Below are positions 1 to 12,750 of a stretch of DNA of 64,000 nt, piece after piece. Below the pieces are notes generated by a model. That model was not told where the DNA came from and ran no database searches. It worked only from the letters and a program-made list of their open reading frames with translations. This DNA comes from Adiantum capillus-veneris (taxonomy: Eukaryota; Streptophyta; Polypodiopsida; Polypodiales; Pteridaceae). The stretch's first letter is position 1; every line of letters starts with the position of its first letter. Both the position numbers and the translations under genes were made by a program. The DNA is taken from NCBI GenBank assembly GCA_014529385.2, contig CM043963.1, positions 80,117,412 through 80,181,411 of the forward strand. Direction: 5' to 3'.

Positions 1-171
1 TGTGTGCAACCGGAGGATATGCATCTATGCTAAGTGAGTGGGCATGCACGGTCTACGAATAGACTCACAAAAGTGCTAGATCACTGCTAATCTAAACTGA
101 CTGAACTGACTGAACCCTGCTGTGGTGTAGCTTGTCCACGGACACGTAGGGTTGGGATGTGTCACGTGACA
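1..171 (-). repeat. 3' LTR of copy 1, truncated by window start
   Basis: On the minus strand the sequence TGTCACGTGACA directly follows a purine tract (aaaaggagggga). The same boundary occurs at 3298, 11153 and 14430, and as TGTCACGTGCAC at 53298 and 55749. Positions 1-171 match the outer part of the full LTR at 2190-3298. Confidence 0.85.
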
Positions 172-182
172 TCCCCTCCTTT

Positions 183-1712
183 TCAAAGTGAGGTACTGGT
201 ACCGAACTGTATGGCGTCGAGGGAGATCGCCAACATCATCCGGAATCCTGGAAGGGACTCTTCGCGGGCCCACTCTGATGTGTGGGTCGAGCGGTACTTG
301 AACTTCATAAAGGTCTGCAACGCTTGCTTCTTTGGGCCGCGCTGAAAGCGACTCAAAGTCTTCTGTGGCTCCTTTGATGCTTCAACTTCGTCTAGAATCC
401 TGCTTCTTTCGTCTTCAAGAATCTCCATGACTGAAAATTCCTGAAACAATCTCCAACACAAAACCATGAACATACCCAGTCCATGTAAAGTGAAGGAAAA
501 AAATCATGTCTTTGCTAAAGACTGTGTATGCAATGTAGATGAACATAGAGACGGAGTGACAACCCGTTCATCAAACACATGCAAACAATGCGCTCGAATC
601 TTTTCTGTTTGATCGAAATCAATCAACTGTGGCAAATCACAATGGAAATGCCCATGCTTGGTGCTCATACTATCATGTGCTCTTTCGGAAACTCTGTCAT
701 GCCAAGGAAGAGACATGAAATGTGACTTCCTGACATCCAAACTTTTCGGCTTTTCATGAACAATCCTCATACATTCGTGCTCATCCATGAGAGAAACGTG
801 CTCAACATACAATATGCCATGCCTAGGAAAAGAGATCACATAAGGATGTTGACTAAAATACAGGAAACCGTCACGAATGAAACACTCGAACAATGCGTGC
901 GTATCAATCATGCGAACACATAATACTTCCTGTGATGGTTCTTTGGACCAAGGCTCGAGAGCCAAGATCGCTTCTTCGGGATCTATCGAATCAGCTTGAG
1001 GGGGATCTGTGGACCTCGACTCGAAAGCCAAGATCGATTCTTGGTGATTGATCGAATCTACAACGAGGTTAGCTTCGCTAGGAAAAGCATCCACTAACAC
1101 ATCATCCTTGTGAACAATCACATCATCTTCATGCAACTCATCATGCTTGTGAGAAATCACATCTTGATCATGCAAATCATCATGCTTGTCATTGTCATCC
1201 AAATCATCATGCTTATCATTGTCATTCAAATCATCATGCAAATCATTATCATTCAATTCATCATGCTTCTCATCATCATGCAAATCATTGTGCTTATCAT
1301 TGTCGTTCAAAACATCATCATGCTTCATACAATCATGCAAATCTTGTGTATCATGCGATGGAGAAGAAGAGACTGAGATAGTCTCCTTTTCCCGAATCTC
1401 TTGCATCGGTGCCTGCCTTTGAGAAAAGATTCGCAATAACTCTTGCATTTGTGCTTTGTTCTCGGGATAAAATTCTGCTTCTATGGCTGCTCTTCTTTCT
1501 TGGTACTTACGCTCGATGGCTGCCATATCTTCTTCGTAGGCTTTTCTTTCTGCTTCTCTTTCTTGGTCCAACTCCTCCATAGGAGTTAGTGCATTCTTTG
1601 TCGTAGATGGGGAAGGGTCAGAAAAACCTCCTGGTGGGGAAAAGTCTTCTTCGCCTCTCTCATGCTCATCACCTCCAAGCGAAGTATCCATTCCGCTTCG
1701 AGTGATGACCAT
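183..1712 (-). pseudogene. MVITRSG protein, copy 1 (one in-frame stop)
   Basis: The frame runs from ATG at 1712 to TGA at 183, about 510 codons, interrupted once by TGA at 504-506 where copy 2 has a sense codon. The protein begins MVITRSGMDTS, continues through a Pro/Gly segment and a charged, probably helical Glu/Arg/Lys stretch. A His/Asp-rich repeat region (LHDDLNDNDKHDDL-type units, DNA 1100-1345) follows, then a conserved C-terminal part with CFIRD, FPRHGILY and KKQALQTFMKFKY. The stop codon abuts the polypurine tract of the 3' LTR. I do not recognise the family. It is not reverse transcriptase, integrase or a standard zinc-knuckle Gag. A diverged Gag or another element-encoded accessory protein is possible. 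The short MVITRSG start resembles the beginning of some Gypsy polyproteins, which is weak evidence. Confidence 0.7.
1100..1345 (-). repeat. In-frame tandem repeat coding His/Asp-rich units
   Basis: A unit of roughly 24-30 bases built on aaatcatcatgcttatcat recurs with small changes. On the minus strand it encodes units such as NDKHDDLDD. Copy 2 (about 12070-12290) and copy 3 (about 54664-54830) have fewer units, so the array changes length while keeping frame. Confidence 0.75.
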
Positions 1713-1714
1713 TC

Positions 1715-1850
1715 TGCAATCGTGGGTTCTTGGGGGTTCTTGTGTTCTTAAGTCCACGAGGGACTTGGGTTCTTGGGGGTCTTGGGTTCTTAAGTTCACG
1801 AGGAACTTGGGTCTTGAGGGTCTTGGGTTCTTGAGGTTTTCTTTCGCTTG
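1715..1850 (-). repeat. Leader repeat just upstream of the MVITRSG start
   Basis: Short direct repeats built on aagaacccaagacccacaag and its complement lie between the primer site and the ATG. Equivalent repeats occur at 12760-12845, 54100-54160 and 57410-57520. In copy 1 the frame stays open through them, so a longer N-terminus is possible, but the conserved ATG at MVITRSG is preferred. Confidence 0.6.
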
Positions 1851-2176
1851 CAAATCGCGTTGAGAAGGATCTTCTCTTCACCCGAGTTCTACTCCTTTTT
1901 GCGGGCGCACCCCTTGGCGGCCTTGTGCTCACACCAAGGTTGCTTTTTCCCACCTCACGTCGATTGGCCGGCCGCTAAGTGCACGGTCCGCTCTCAATGA
2001 GTGAAAAGAGACACAAGGGGAGGCTGGACAAGCCATTCTTTCTTGGGATTCCTGTCACTCTTCAATAAAACACGATTAGGAATCGCCACGCCCAAGTAAA
2101 CTTGGGTTCGTGGGATCACAAGAAGCAAAAAAAATTCTTGTGGTTCTTCCCTTGAGTAATGCAGAACACTTCCAAA

Positions 2177-2188
2177 GCTCTGATACCA
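2177..2188 (-). promoter_or_regulatory. Primer binding site, initiator-Met tRNA type
   Basis: The minus strand reads TGGTATCAGAGC two bases inside the LTR edge. This is the usual plant retrotransposon site complementary to the 3' end of initiator-Met tRNA. It fixes the element's orientation and the inner LTR boundary at 2190. Confidence 0.85.
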
Positions 2189-2189
2189 A

Positions 2190-3298
2190 TGTTAGGTGCA
2201 GCGGAATGAATGTTGTATTTTCTCAAGATTAGTGATCTTTATTGCTCAAGGTTCCTTTTAGTTCTTAGGGAAAGAGAGAGCTTTCCGTCTTGTAGAGTGC
2301 TGTGGTCACGAACAAAGTGAGTGGATATTGTGCGTGCAAGTGAATGAGACTGAGAGAAGGAGAGAGAAGAGATACGACACCCGAGAGGTTGTAAAACCCT
2401 CCTCCGAAGGCCCCACTCTCGTCGGCGAGAGTGGTCTATTCTTTGATTGCACAAAGGTGTACAATGCGTATGCAATGGACTATGCAACTTGGTCTATGCC
2501 GATGACGACGACGACGATGGCTGAAATTTGAGATCTTCTAATCGCTGAATTTCGGGACTGTTTCGGTGGCTGACAATGACTGTTTTGGCTACGTTTTCTT
2601 GGCTGAAAAATGAGGTTTCTTAGGGCTGAAAACTGATGGTCTTTACGGGCTGAATCTGCTACACTTTAGGTGAATGATGCCGGTCTTAATTTGCTTCTGA
2701 AATCCAAAAACGCCAGGGGCTGAAATTGGTCCTTTTGTCGCCGGGGTTCTGTAAATGCAAAAACGCTAGGCTGATCTGCTGTGTGGTGATGACGCCGGGG
2801 CTGATCTGCTGTGCACAAATCGCCAAGGCTGATCTGATGCAAAAACGCTAGGTCTTCTGTGGAGAAAACGCCAGAGTAGTCGCGGGGGTTGGTCTTGCTG
2901 AGAAGTTGCTTGTTGAGCAAGGTGCTCCTACTGCCTCTTCTGCCATTTAGTGCTAACTTGGGTTTGCTTATATAGAAACTTAGCAAAATTGCCCTACCTA
3001 CTTTTGTTGGAAAGTCACTTAAAAATAATAAGTGAAAATCCCAATAAATAGGAAAATAGGCTAAATGCACTGGAAAATTCCCCTAACTGATGCAAATAGA
3101 TTTTGATGGGAATTCCGATGATCATGCTGTGTGCAACCGGAGGATATGCATCTATGCTAAGTGAGTGGGCATGCACGGTCTACGAATAGACTCACAAAAG
3201 TGCCAGATCACTACTAATCTAAACTGATTGAACTGACTGAACCCTGCTGTGGTGTAGCTTGTCCACGGACACATAGGGTTGGGATGTGTCACGTGACA
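2190..3298 (-). repeat. 5' LTR of copy 1
   Basis: This 1109-base LTR starts TGTCACG and ends CTAACA on the minus strand. It contains a run of degenerate units with the core aaaacgctagg (plus strand, about 2690-2880). It is close to the LTRs of copy 2, which are about 110 bases longer. Confidence 0.85.
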
Positions 3299-3682
3299 CC
3301 AAGCCTCACGTATGTCATGTTCTCGTGGGTCACCGAAAGAAGACACATAAGGATCCTAGAGCTTCCTACACCAGACATGTTTGAGCCTATGAGAGATTTG
3401 CTTTCTGATACTTGAGTATGTACAGTGATGTAAAATTGTATAACTCCATTTCATATAAAGTTCGTCCTCACTTGCAAAATCATATGATGCATTTCTTAAT
3501 ATTGGCTCTTGTGATACAGGTTTTTAAGAAAACAACTACAACTTGGCAGCCAACAAGGTCTGTACATTCCAAAATCTATGTTCCTTGAAGATAAACAATA
3601 CGTTTCAATGAATAGAAAACTCTTCCTACAACATGCTTATTCTTTGTCCTAACTTGCAGCTATTTGATCTGTTCAAAAGTAA
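3299..3682. other. Unassigned sequence between element copy 1 and GIY-YIG gene
   Basis: No recognisable gene. Short open stretches end at plausible splice signals (for example acceptor-like tags near 3520 and 3659), so upstream exons of the following gene may lie here, but no homology supports this. Confidence 0.3.
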
Positions 3683-4779
3683 CGCAACAAGCACTTCATC
3701 TGCAACAAGCAACGACGGCTCATCAAACTATCCTACCTCCGGCTAGATGAGAATGGCAAATTTAGCAGGGGAGCATCCACATTCATACATAAAACCATGA
3801 CACAATACTCGCATGTCCGCAGCTAGATCAACTCAATGAAGCAGATATTGAAGCAAAACAGTGACAAACAGGTCAGGTTCGCAATCGGATTGCAGAAAGA
3901 AATACTCAACAAACTCGAGTTGCAATACGACGAAACAGCGGGAAGACTACACGACGGAGAGGCTCTGCAATTGCTACAGCCTACATACAAAGACAAAGGG
4001 CATTTCATTGTTTACCATCGAAATGTTTCACTTTGGCTTCAACATAGAGCTCGACAAACTCGTCGACCTTGACAGGAAAAACGGCGACATGATATTAAAC
4101 AAAATTAGGGTCGAGATGGGACTCGAAGAAAATGAACCAATATTAACAGACGAGCATTTCACTTGGCACTTCGATCAAGAGTTGTTCAACAAACGCTTCG
4201 GAGAAACAACATACCCGTTCAGAAAAAGAAAAGAATCAACAGGTAAACATTGCATCCACTCCTTAAGTATAAGAACTATTTACAGCTATGTGCATTTCTA
4301 AATCAGAACACAAATAACACTTGCTTATGAAGTGCAGGGATGTATCGCAGATATAAAAATCGAAATGGAGGACAATACTCAAGCAACTCAGACACAGGAG
4401 GAGACATCATCGGAGATGCCAGCATCAAAGAGGCAGGCGATAGACAAGGAAATCAACTATATAGTCTACTCGACAACCTACACAAAAAATGGAAGAAGAT
4501 ACATAGGCGTGACAAAGAACTACGACGCGAGGAGAAAGGCACACACGAGAAAACCACCCAAAAAAAATGAGAAAAGACTTCGCAGCATACGAGCCGTTCA
4601 CTGATAATTTTAGGTTCGATGTTTTGCATACGACAAATAGCAAAAGTATAGCTGTAGCATTAGAAAAAAAGGAGATCATAGCTGAGCAAGCAACTTCAAC
4701 AGAGGGATATAATAATTTGATACGTCATCCTCCTAATTGTCCAAAGTACTATTGTTTGAAGTATCACAAAAAAATATAG
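3683..4779 (+). pseudogene. GIY-YIG endonuclease-like gene, degraded
   Basis: The C-terminal part is a GIY-YIG nuclease domain. NYIVYS and RRYIGVTKN give the two-part signature, followed by ARRKAH with the conserved Arg and His, the Glu of ALEKKEI, and EGYNNL with the late Asn. The frame changes in an A-run near 4561-4568, which splits the domain. Upstream, a likely 108-base intron (4243-4350, gt...ag) joins the domain in frame to about 75 hydrophilic residues. Further upstream an open frame from 3683 has a TAG at 3824 and a second frame change near 4000. I do not recognise the N-terminal part. GIY-YIG domains occur in homing nucleases, giant viruses, Penelope-like elements and repair proteins, and this sequence does not decide between them. 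As it stands the gene is broken at about three places. Confidence 0.6.
4243..4350 (+). other. Probable intron in the GIY-YIG gene
   Basis: The donor gtaaac follows codon ACA plus one base, and the acceptor atcgcag precedes atataaaa. Removal restores one continuous frame into the nuclease domain, which neither neighbouring reading does. Confidence 0.5.
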
Positions 4780-4982
4780 TAGGTAATGTATATTCCCTTT
4801 TGACTTATTTCCTTACAACGCAAGAATTCATTTTGGTAGTTTCGAGGATCTGTCTGTGCTTCATTTCCATATTACTCTCTCTCTATCTCTCTCTCAATCA
4901 ATTGATTGCATTTCCAATCAATATAATGTTATTTTAATGCCCTCTTCTAATTGATGAGGTACATAATGTCTCTGCTCGCACA

Positions 4983-5021
<39 letters not shown>

Positions 5022-5896
5022 GTATGAATAAATCCTCAATCATTGTCAATACCAAGTTACTCTCATTCTCAGCTTGTAGATTTTTATTTATGTGGTTAGT
5101 TATGTCAAAGGTTCATACTAGTTGTCATTGTGAAGGCCGTGGAAAGGTGACAGCCGTGGGCGCTAAAAACGCCGTCGATCAGCTCGCGGCCTCTCGCTAA
5201 GTTTTGTTTTTCTCCTTGTCTGTGTTGAAGGCTTTTCCGCTAGAGCTCCAGTGAGTTTCTGTGTGTTTGGCTCTGCTATGGCAAGTTGAAGCTCTATTTC
5301 TACAGGTACGTGCAGGGACACTGCTTATTTCCTTTGTTCTAAAGTCCCGCAAAACTAATTCCCATAGAATATTGGAATTTTGGGCTGAAGCTTGTACATA
5401 AGCATAACTAGAAGAATCCTTATAAGGTGGAAAGGTATGCAGTGTATTGTGCGTAAGGTATTTTCTTCTATACACGTAGTATGAACTTTAAGGTACGTAT
5501 TAGTATGTAGCATGACAAAAAAAATCAGAATATATGTCAACACTTGGATACAAAATACTAGAGCTATACCCATTGCCTCGGATGTGATTTGAGGTGTCAC
5601 AATGATTTTAGCTCCTCACAACCAGTGGTCAGGAATAATCAATTTCAAAATTCCCCTTAAGATAGATTCAAAGAGGAAATTTTTCTCCTTCTCCCCCTCT
5701 CTTCAACCAGCTTATTTGGTTTCTCAACCGGATCAAGGCTAAGCTAGGCACACTTTTCTTGAACATTGCTCACAACTTATAAGAGTCACATAACACTATG
5801 GAGCATACAACAAAGAAGAAGCTGAAGCCAACCCACCCAAATTGCAACAATACAAGCAGCTCCTCTAGCAATAGTGGCGCTTGACCCAAGGAAAAC
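4780..5896. other. Sequence without recognisable gene
   Basis: AT-rich, with a (CT)17 tract at 4986-5018. A short open stretch near 5130-5200 has no family I know. Confidence 0.4.
4986..5018. repeat. (CT)n microsatellite
   Basis: Perfect CT dinucleotide run. Unlike several others in the window, it is not next to a recognisable LINE end. Confidence 0.95.
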
Positions 5897-6462
5897 TGTT
5901 ATGTCCCTAGACATTAGGATGGACGTTAGGGTTTGTAGTGCAATTATACCTTTAGGTTAGAGTGGTTATACTTATGAGAGTCCTACAAATAGGTCCAAGG
6001 ACACTGCACTTGAACTATAGGCCCTTGATTGTGCTTGCTTATAACACCTAGGCTAGGGTGTGGGTTGGATGTATAGGACTCTAGTCTTTAAGTTGTGGTG
6101 CTAGCTCTAAGGAGCTGCAAGGTGCAAAACTTGAGGGTAAATTGGTCGAGACTTTATGTGAGTCAAAATTCTTTATATTTGCCTTTGGCTTGTGTCATGT
6201 CATGTGTTCATATAGGATCCTAGGAGAGCACTTTCATTGGTAAAAAAAAGTATGTTGCTATTTCAAGTGGCAGATCGACATACTCAAAATTACTGTAAGG
6301 GTGCAGGCCATACTTGCCGGGCACCGTCCATTACTAACCTTATTCATGTAACAATTCAAAAAGAATAAGGGGCTGTGGATTATTATCCACTCCGAGCTCC
6401 ACCCACACTACTGTGCTCCCACCTTTGCACTCGCACTCACGCACGCTTCCGCTCGCCTCACA
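5897..6462 (+). repeat. Putative 5' LTR of Copia element
   Basis: The start TGTTATGTCCC and the end CTCACA lie two bases before a primer-site-like sequence, upstream of a Copia gag gene in the same direction. No second copy is present in the window, so the boundaries are inferred. Confidence 0.4.
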
Positions 6463-6464
6463 AG

Positions 6465-6476
6465 TGGTATTAGAGC
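6465..6476 (+). promoter_or_regulatory. Primer binding site with one change
   Basis: TGGTATTAGAGC differs by one base from the initiator-Met primer site seen in other elements here. It precedes a leader of about 1.7 kb and a Copia gag gene. Confidence 0.5.
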
Positions 6477-8191
<1,715 letters not shown>

Positions 8192-9570
8192 ATGGCTGGT
8201 AGTAGTGCTTCAGAAAGGGAAAACTACTACATAAAGAAGTTTAATGGCACAAACTTTACGATTTGGAAGCAACGTATGCTTGATGTCTTGGTCAACAAGG
8301 GCCTGACAGCACCATTGAAAGAGCGTAGAGAGAATGCTTACACTGATGATCAATGGGAAGAGTTGTGATCATATCTTGGCGAGACCATATTCTTCACGAT
8401 TATGGACAAGACTATAGCATTAGAGCTTTGAGACTCTCTGTGTGTAGCTTGGGATGGCAAAAGTGCTTCTAACAAAGTTGTCTTGATGACTTATGCGTTT
8501 GAATATGAAAGAAGGCAGCAGCGTTAGTGCACACTTGAATGAGTTCAATAGCACCTTTTCTCAGCTGACATCAAAAGGTTTGAATTTTGATGATGAAATG
8601 AAGGCCATTTTCTTGCTATGCTCTTTGCCTTCTTCTTGAGATACGTTCAATAATGCGGTTAGTAACTCCGCACTAGGCGGTAAACTGAAGTTCAGTGATG
8701 TTACTAGTGCATTGCTCATTGAGGAGATTAGACGTCAGTCTCTCAATAGCGGTGGGCATGGAGATGCATATATGATAAGTGGCCATAATCGCCATAAGCA
8801 AAGAGGTGGGCATAGTCACAGCCGCGGTCGTTCACAGGATCGTAAGGATCGCTAGAATCGTAGCAACAGTCGAGGTCGCGACTTGAGAAATGTAGAATGC
8901 TATCATTGCAGTAAGAAAGGCCGTTTAAAGAATACTTGCCGTGTTATTCAGTGTGAAAAGAGCAAGGCTATTGTGAAGTCTGACGCTCCTAAGAACAATG
9001 TAAAGATAGAGGAGATCAATGTGGTTGGATCTCCACCTCCAAAGGTTGTGCTTGACGTGCAGCAGCCGTCAGATGTTCTTGTTTTTATTGCCGATTTGAG
9101 TCCAGATGCGTTATTGGCTCTTGACGAGTGTTATGCACAAAATTGGATCATTGATTCAGGTGCCAGTTTCCATGTTACTCCCCATAGGGAATGGTTCTCC
9201 ACATATACTGACTGCTATGCATGGTTCAGTCAAGCTTGGAGATTCCTATCAGCTTGATATATGCGGTATGAGAGATGTCAAGTTATGCATGATAAATGGC
9301 ACTGAATTTATACTTCGTGGAGTCAGACAGGTTCCTAAACTGACTAAGAGTCTAGTGTCAGTTGGTAAGCTTGATGCTCTAGGCTATACTATTGTTTTTG
9401 GCAATGGTTCTTTGATGGTGCGTAAAGCAAATTTGGTTGTCATAAAAGGTCAAAAATGTGGTTCATTGTACTCTTTATATGTCTCTTCAATCAAAGAGAG
9501 TTCTATCTATGTAGCCGAGCAACCTTCCACTGAGTTGTGGTATAGCCGGCTAGTCCATATGTCCTACTAG
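8192..9570 (+). pseudogene. Copia gag-protease fragment
   Basis: Starting at ATG 8192 the reading gives KFNGTNFTIWKQRM, the typical N-terminus of Copia Gag. A UBN2-type Gag middle part follows, then a zinc knuckle CYHCSKKGRLKNTC (about 8903-8944) in which the expected His is Arg, then the protease signature WIIDSGASFHVTP (about 9145). Next come a pre-integrase segment and ELWYSRLVHMS. In-frame TGA and TAG codons and frame changes (for example near 8500 and 9215) destroy it. Integrase core, reverse transcriptase and RNase H are missing: the element stops at about 9570 and unrelated sequence follows. Confidence 0.8.
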
Positions 9571-9929
9571 TCTACTCCCCTCCTGCATAGGGTCTTTAAG
9601 TGTGGCCCAGTACTACTTGTCTTCGTGGGATCTTGCCTTGCTCAACTGTAACAGACTTGGACATTCCAAGTCAAGAATCTACCGCGACACCACAAATAGT
9701 CACTTCAAAACAGTTCACAGTTCACAATTGATTCGACATTGGCTCGGCGGAGTTCCGTGCCTAGAGATATTGGTCCCAAAGACTGGTGCCTCTTTCGGTA
9801 TTCTTTTTGTATTAATCTGTGTTCAAAGTACAAGAGAGTAGGCAGGCGCTTACTCTCAGACTCTGCGTCCAGATGCTCCGAGTTGTGAGGCCCTGCCCAC
9901 ATATTTAAATGATTACAAGGGATGCTAAA
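9571..9929 (-). other. LTR-like fragment
   Basis: Positions 9767-9810 carry the minus-strand counterpart of a motif (AATACCGAAAG, then GGGGCCAA with changes) that also lies in LTR sequence near 33805, 50013 and 59664. No gene is visible. Confidence 0.4.
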
Positions 9930-9934
9930 AGCAG
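9930..9934. repeat. Target duplication AGCAG, left
   Basis: Identical to 14431-14435 at the other end of copy 2. Confidence 0.9.
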
Positions 9935-11153
9935 TGCTAGGTGCAACGGAATGAATGTTTGCGCTTTGCTCAAGATGAGTGCTCTGAACTGTGCTCAAGG
10001 TTCCTTTTGTCCTTATGGAAGGTAGAGCCTTCGGTTCTTAATGAGAGAATGCTATGATCACAAACAAAGTGAATAGATATTGTGCGTGCAAGTGTATGAG
10101 ACTGAGAGATAGAGAGAGAAGAGAGATACGACACCAGAGACGTTGTAAAACCCTCCTCCGAAGGCCCCACTCTCGTCGGCGAGAGTGGTCTACTTATGAT
10201 TGCACAATCTGGTACAAATGGAATGCATGAGACTGATGCAAGGCTAGGCTATGTTGACGATGACGACGGTGATGACGAAGTCGACCTAAGGGCTGAAATC
10301 TGCAATCTTTTACTGCTGTCCAAAAACGCTATGGGCTGAAATCTGCGATTAGTCCAAAACGCTGATTTGGAGGGCTGTTTTCTGTGGTCCTTTGACGCTG
10401 AAAATCTGCAGGTTTAGGGCTGAAAACTGAGGTTCTTCATGGCTGAAAACTGATGATCTTTATGGGGCTGAATCTGCTACTTCTTGTGGGCTGAATCTGC
10501 AAGTCTTCTATTGCTGAAATCCAAAATGCTAGAGACCGAGGTTGACCAAAAACGCTAGCTGATCTTGCATTTCCAAAAACGTTGGGCATGTGAAAAACGC
10601 CAGGCATGTGATGGTCTTTCCGGCGACGATCTGATGCAAAAAACGCCAAGGGCTTGGCTTTCCGGCGATGAATGTTGTTGAAAACGCTAGGGATAGGAAT
10701 TTGCTGCTTGGAGAAAACGCCAAGGCTTGGAGGGAATCCACCAAGGTTCTGCTGAAAAGTTGCCTGTTGAGCAAGGTGCTCCTGCTGTCTCTTCTGCCAA
10801 ATAGTGCTAGCTCTAGTTTGCTTATATACAAACTTAGCAAAATTGCCCTATCTACTTTTGTTGGGAAGTCACTTAAATTAATAAGTGAAAAATGTCAAAA
10901 ATAGGGAAAATAGGCTAAATGCATTGGAAAAATCCCCTAACTGATTCTAATGGATTTTGATGGGAATATTGATGATCATGGTGTGTGCAACCAGAGGATA
11001 TGTATCTATGCTAAGTGACTAGGCATGCACGGTCTACGAATAGACTCACAAAAAGTGCCAGATCACTTCTAATCTAGACTGACTGGATTGACTGAACCCT
11101 TGTCGTATTGTAGCTTGTCCAGGGACACATAGGTTTGGATGTGTCACGTGACA
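9935..11153 (-). repeat. 3' LTR of copy 2
   Basis: 1219 bases, differing from its partner at 13211-14430 by scattered substitutions and small indels. It carries the repeated aaaacgctagg units near 10510-10700. Confidence 0.92.
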
Positions 11154-11164
11154 TCCCCTCCTTT

Positions 11165-12750
11165 TCAAAGTGAGGTACTGGTACCGAACTGTATGGCGTC
11201 GAGGGAGATCGCCAATAGCATCCGGAATCCTGGAAGGGACTCGTCGCCCAGCCCACTCTGATGTGTGGGTCGTGCGGTACTTGAACTTCATAAAGGTCTG
11301 CAAAGCTTGCTTCTTTGGGCTGCGCTGAAAGCAACACAAAGTCTTCTGTGGCTCCTTCGATGCTTCAACTTCGTCTATAATCCTGCTTCTTTTCTCTTCA
11401 AGAATCTTTATGGCTGAAAATTCCTGAAACCACTTCCAACACAAAAACATGAACATACCCATTCCATGTAAAGTGAGTGGAAAAAATCTTGTCTTCTTCA
11501 AAGACTGTGCATACAATGTAGATGAACAAATAGACGGAGTGCTAAACCGTTCACCACATGCACGCAAACAATGAGATCGAATCTTTCTCTTATGATCTAG
11601 AGCAATAAAATGTGGCAATTCACAATGGAAATGCCCATGCTTGGTGCTCATACTTTCATGTGCTCGTTCTACAAATGTGTCATGCCAAGGAAGAGACATG
11701 GAATGTGACTTCCTTGAATGCATACTTTTCAGCTTTTCATGAAAAATCCGCATACATTTGTGCTCATCCATGAGAGAAACGTGTTCAACATACAATATGT
11801 CATGCCTAGGAAAAGGGATCACATAACGATGCTGACTAAAATACAGGAAACGATCACGAATGAAACATTCGAACAATGCGTGCGTATCAATCATGTGAAC
11901 ACATAATACTTCCTGTGAGGGTTCTCTGGACCTAGGCTCGAGAGCCAAGATCGATCCTTCGTGATTGGTCGAATCGTCCTGTGGGGGTTCTTTGGACCTT
12001 GACTCGAAAGCCAAGATCGGTTCTTCGTGATTGATCGAATCTACAACAAGGTTAGCTTCGCTAGAAAAAGCATCCACTAACACATCATCCTTGTGAACAA
12101 TCACATCATCTTCATGCAACTCATCATGCTCGTGAGAAATCACATCTTGATCATGCAAATCATCATGCTTGTGAGAAATCACATCTTGATCATGCAAATC
12201 ATCATGCTTGTCATTGTCAACCAAATCATCATGCAAATCATTGTCATTCAAATCATCATGCTTCTCACAATCATGCAAATCCTGTGTGTCATGCTTTGGA
12301 GAAGAAGAGATTGAGAGAGTCCTTTCCGCAAATCTCTTGTATCTGTGCCTGAACTTGAGAATAGAGTCGTCAGAACTCTTTGTTGTGTTGGTCGCTCTTT
12401 TCTTTGAGGGCTTTGTTCTCGCGATCAAATTCTGCTGGTCTTTCGTTGTTCTCGCGATCAAATTTGGCTTGTCTTTCTTTGGCTTCCAAGCGTGCTTGCT
12501 CGCTCTCATGTGCTATGACTGCCATTCTTTCTTGGTACTTACGCTCGATGGCTGCGATTCTTTCTTTGCTTTCTAACTTCCTGTCCATCATCCTCTTGTC
12601 AAAAGCCTCCATAGGAGTTAGTGCAATCCTTGACGTAGATGGGGACGGGGGAGGGTCGGAAAAACCTCCTGGTGGGGAAAATTCTTCTTCGCCTCTCTCA
12701 TGCTCATCACCTCCAAGCGAAGTATCCATTCCGCTTCGAGTGATGACCAT
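11165..12750 (-). pseudogene. MVITRSG protein, copy 2 (frameshifted)
   Basis: ATG at 12750 starts MVITRSG, followed by a Pro-rich stretch, then a strongly charged segment rich in Glu, Lys and Arg (likely coiled coil). A TGA near 12375 and a frame change just after it separate this from the His/Asp repeats and the C-terminal region. Near 11245 a further one-base change moves the end into a different frame, so translation there runs through the polypurine tract into the LTR. Copies 1 and 3 both end with QFGTSTSL and a stop at the equivalent of 11165, which I take as the ancestral end. This copy supplies the longest uninterrupted C-terminal half. Function unknown. Confidence 0.7.

Larger units (their letters stand above)
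1..3298 (-). mobile_element. MVITRSG-family non-autonomous LTR retrotransposon, copy 1
   Basis: This is an LTR retrotransposon read on the minus strand. The order along the element is 5' LTR (2190-3298), primer binding site (2177-2188), untranslated leader, one long ORF (1712 down to 183), a polypurine tract (172-182) and the start of the 3' LTR (171 down to 1), which is cut by the window edge. There is no protease, reverse transcriptase or integrase, so it must depend on an autonomous partner. Related copies are at 9935-14430 and 53298-58095. The left target duplication lies outside the window and cannot be checked. Confidence 0.85.

Noticed and set aside
1110-1422. Plus-strand open frames over the His/Asp repeat
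   Set aside because: They are shadows of the minus-strand repeat (Ile/Met- or Ser-rich translations) and are absent as conserved frames in other copies.
183-1712. MVITRSG ORF as a single-copy host gene
   Set aside because: It lies between LTR, primer site and polypurine tract, and recurs in three elements, one with a target duplication.
5130-5200. Short exon-like frame (GRGKVTAVGAKNAVDQLA)
   Set aside because: Suggestive composition but no family, no paired exon and no clear splice context.
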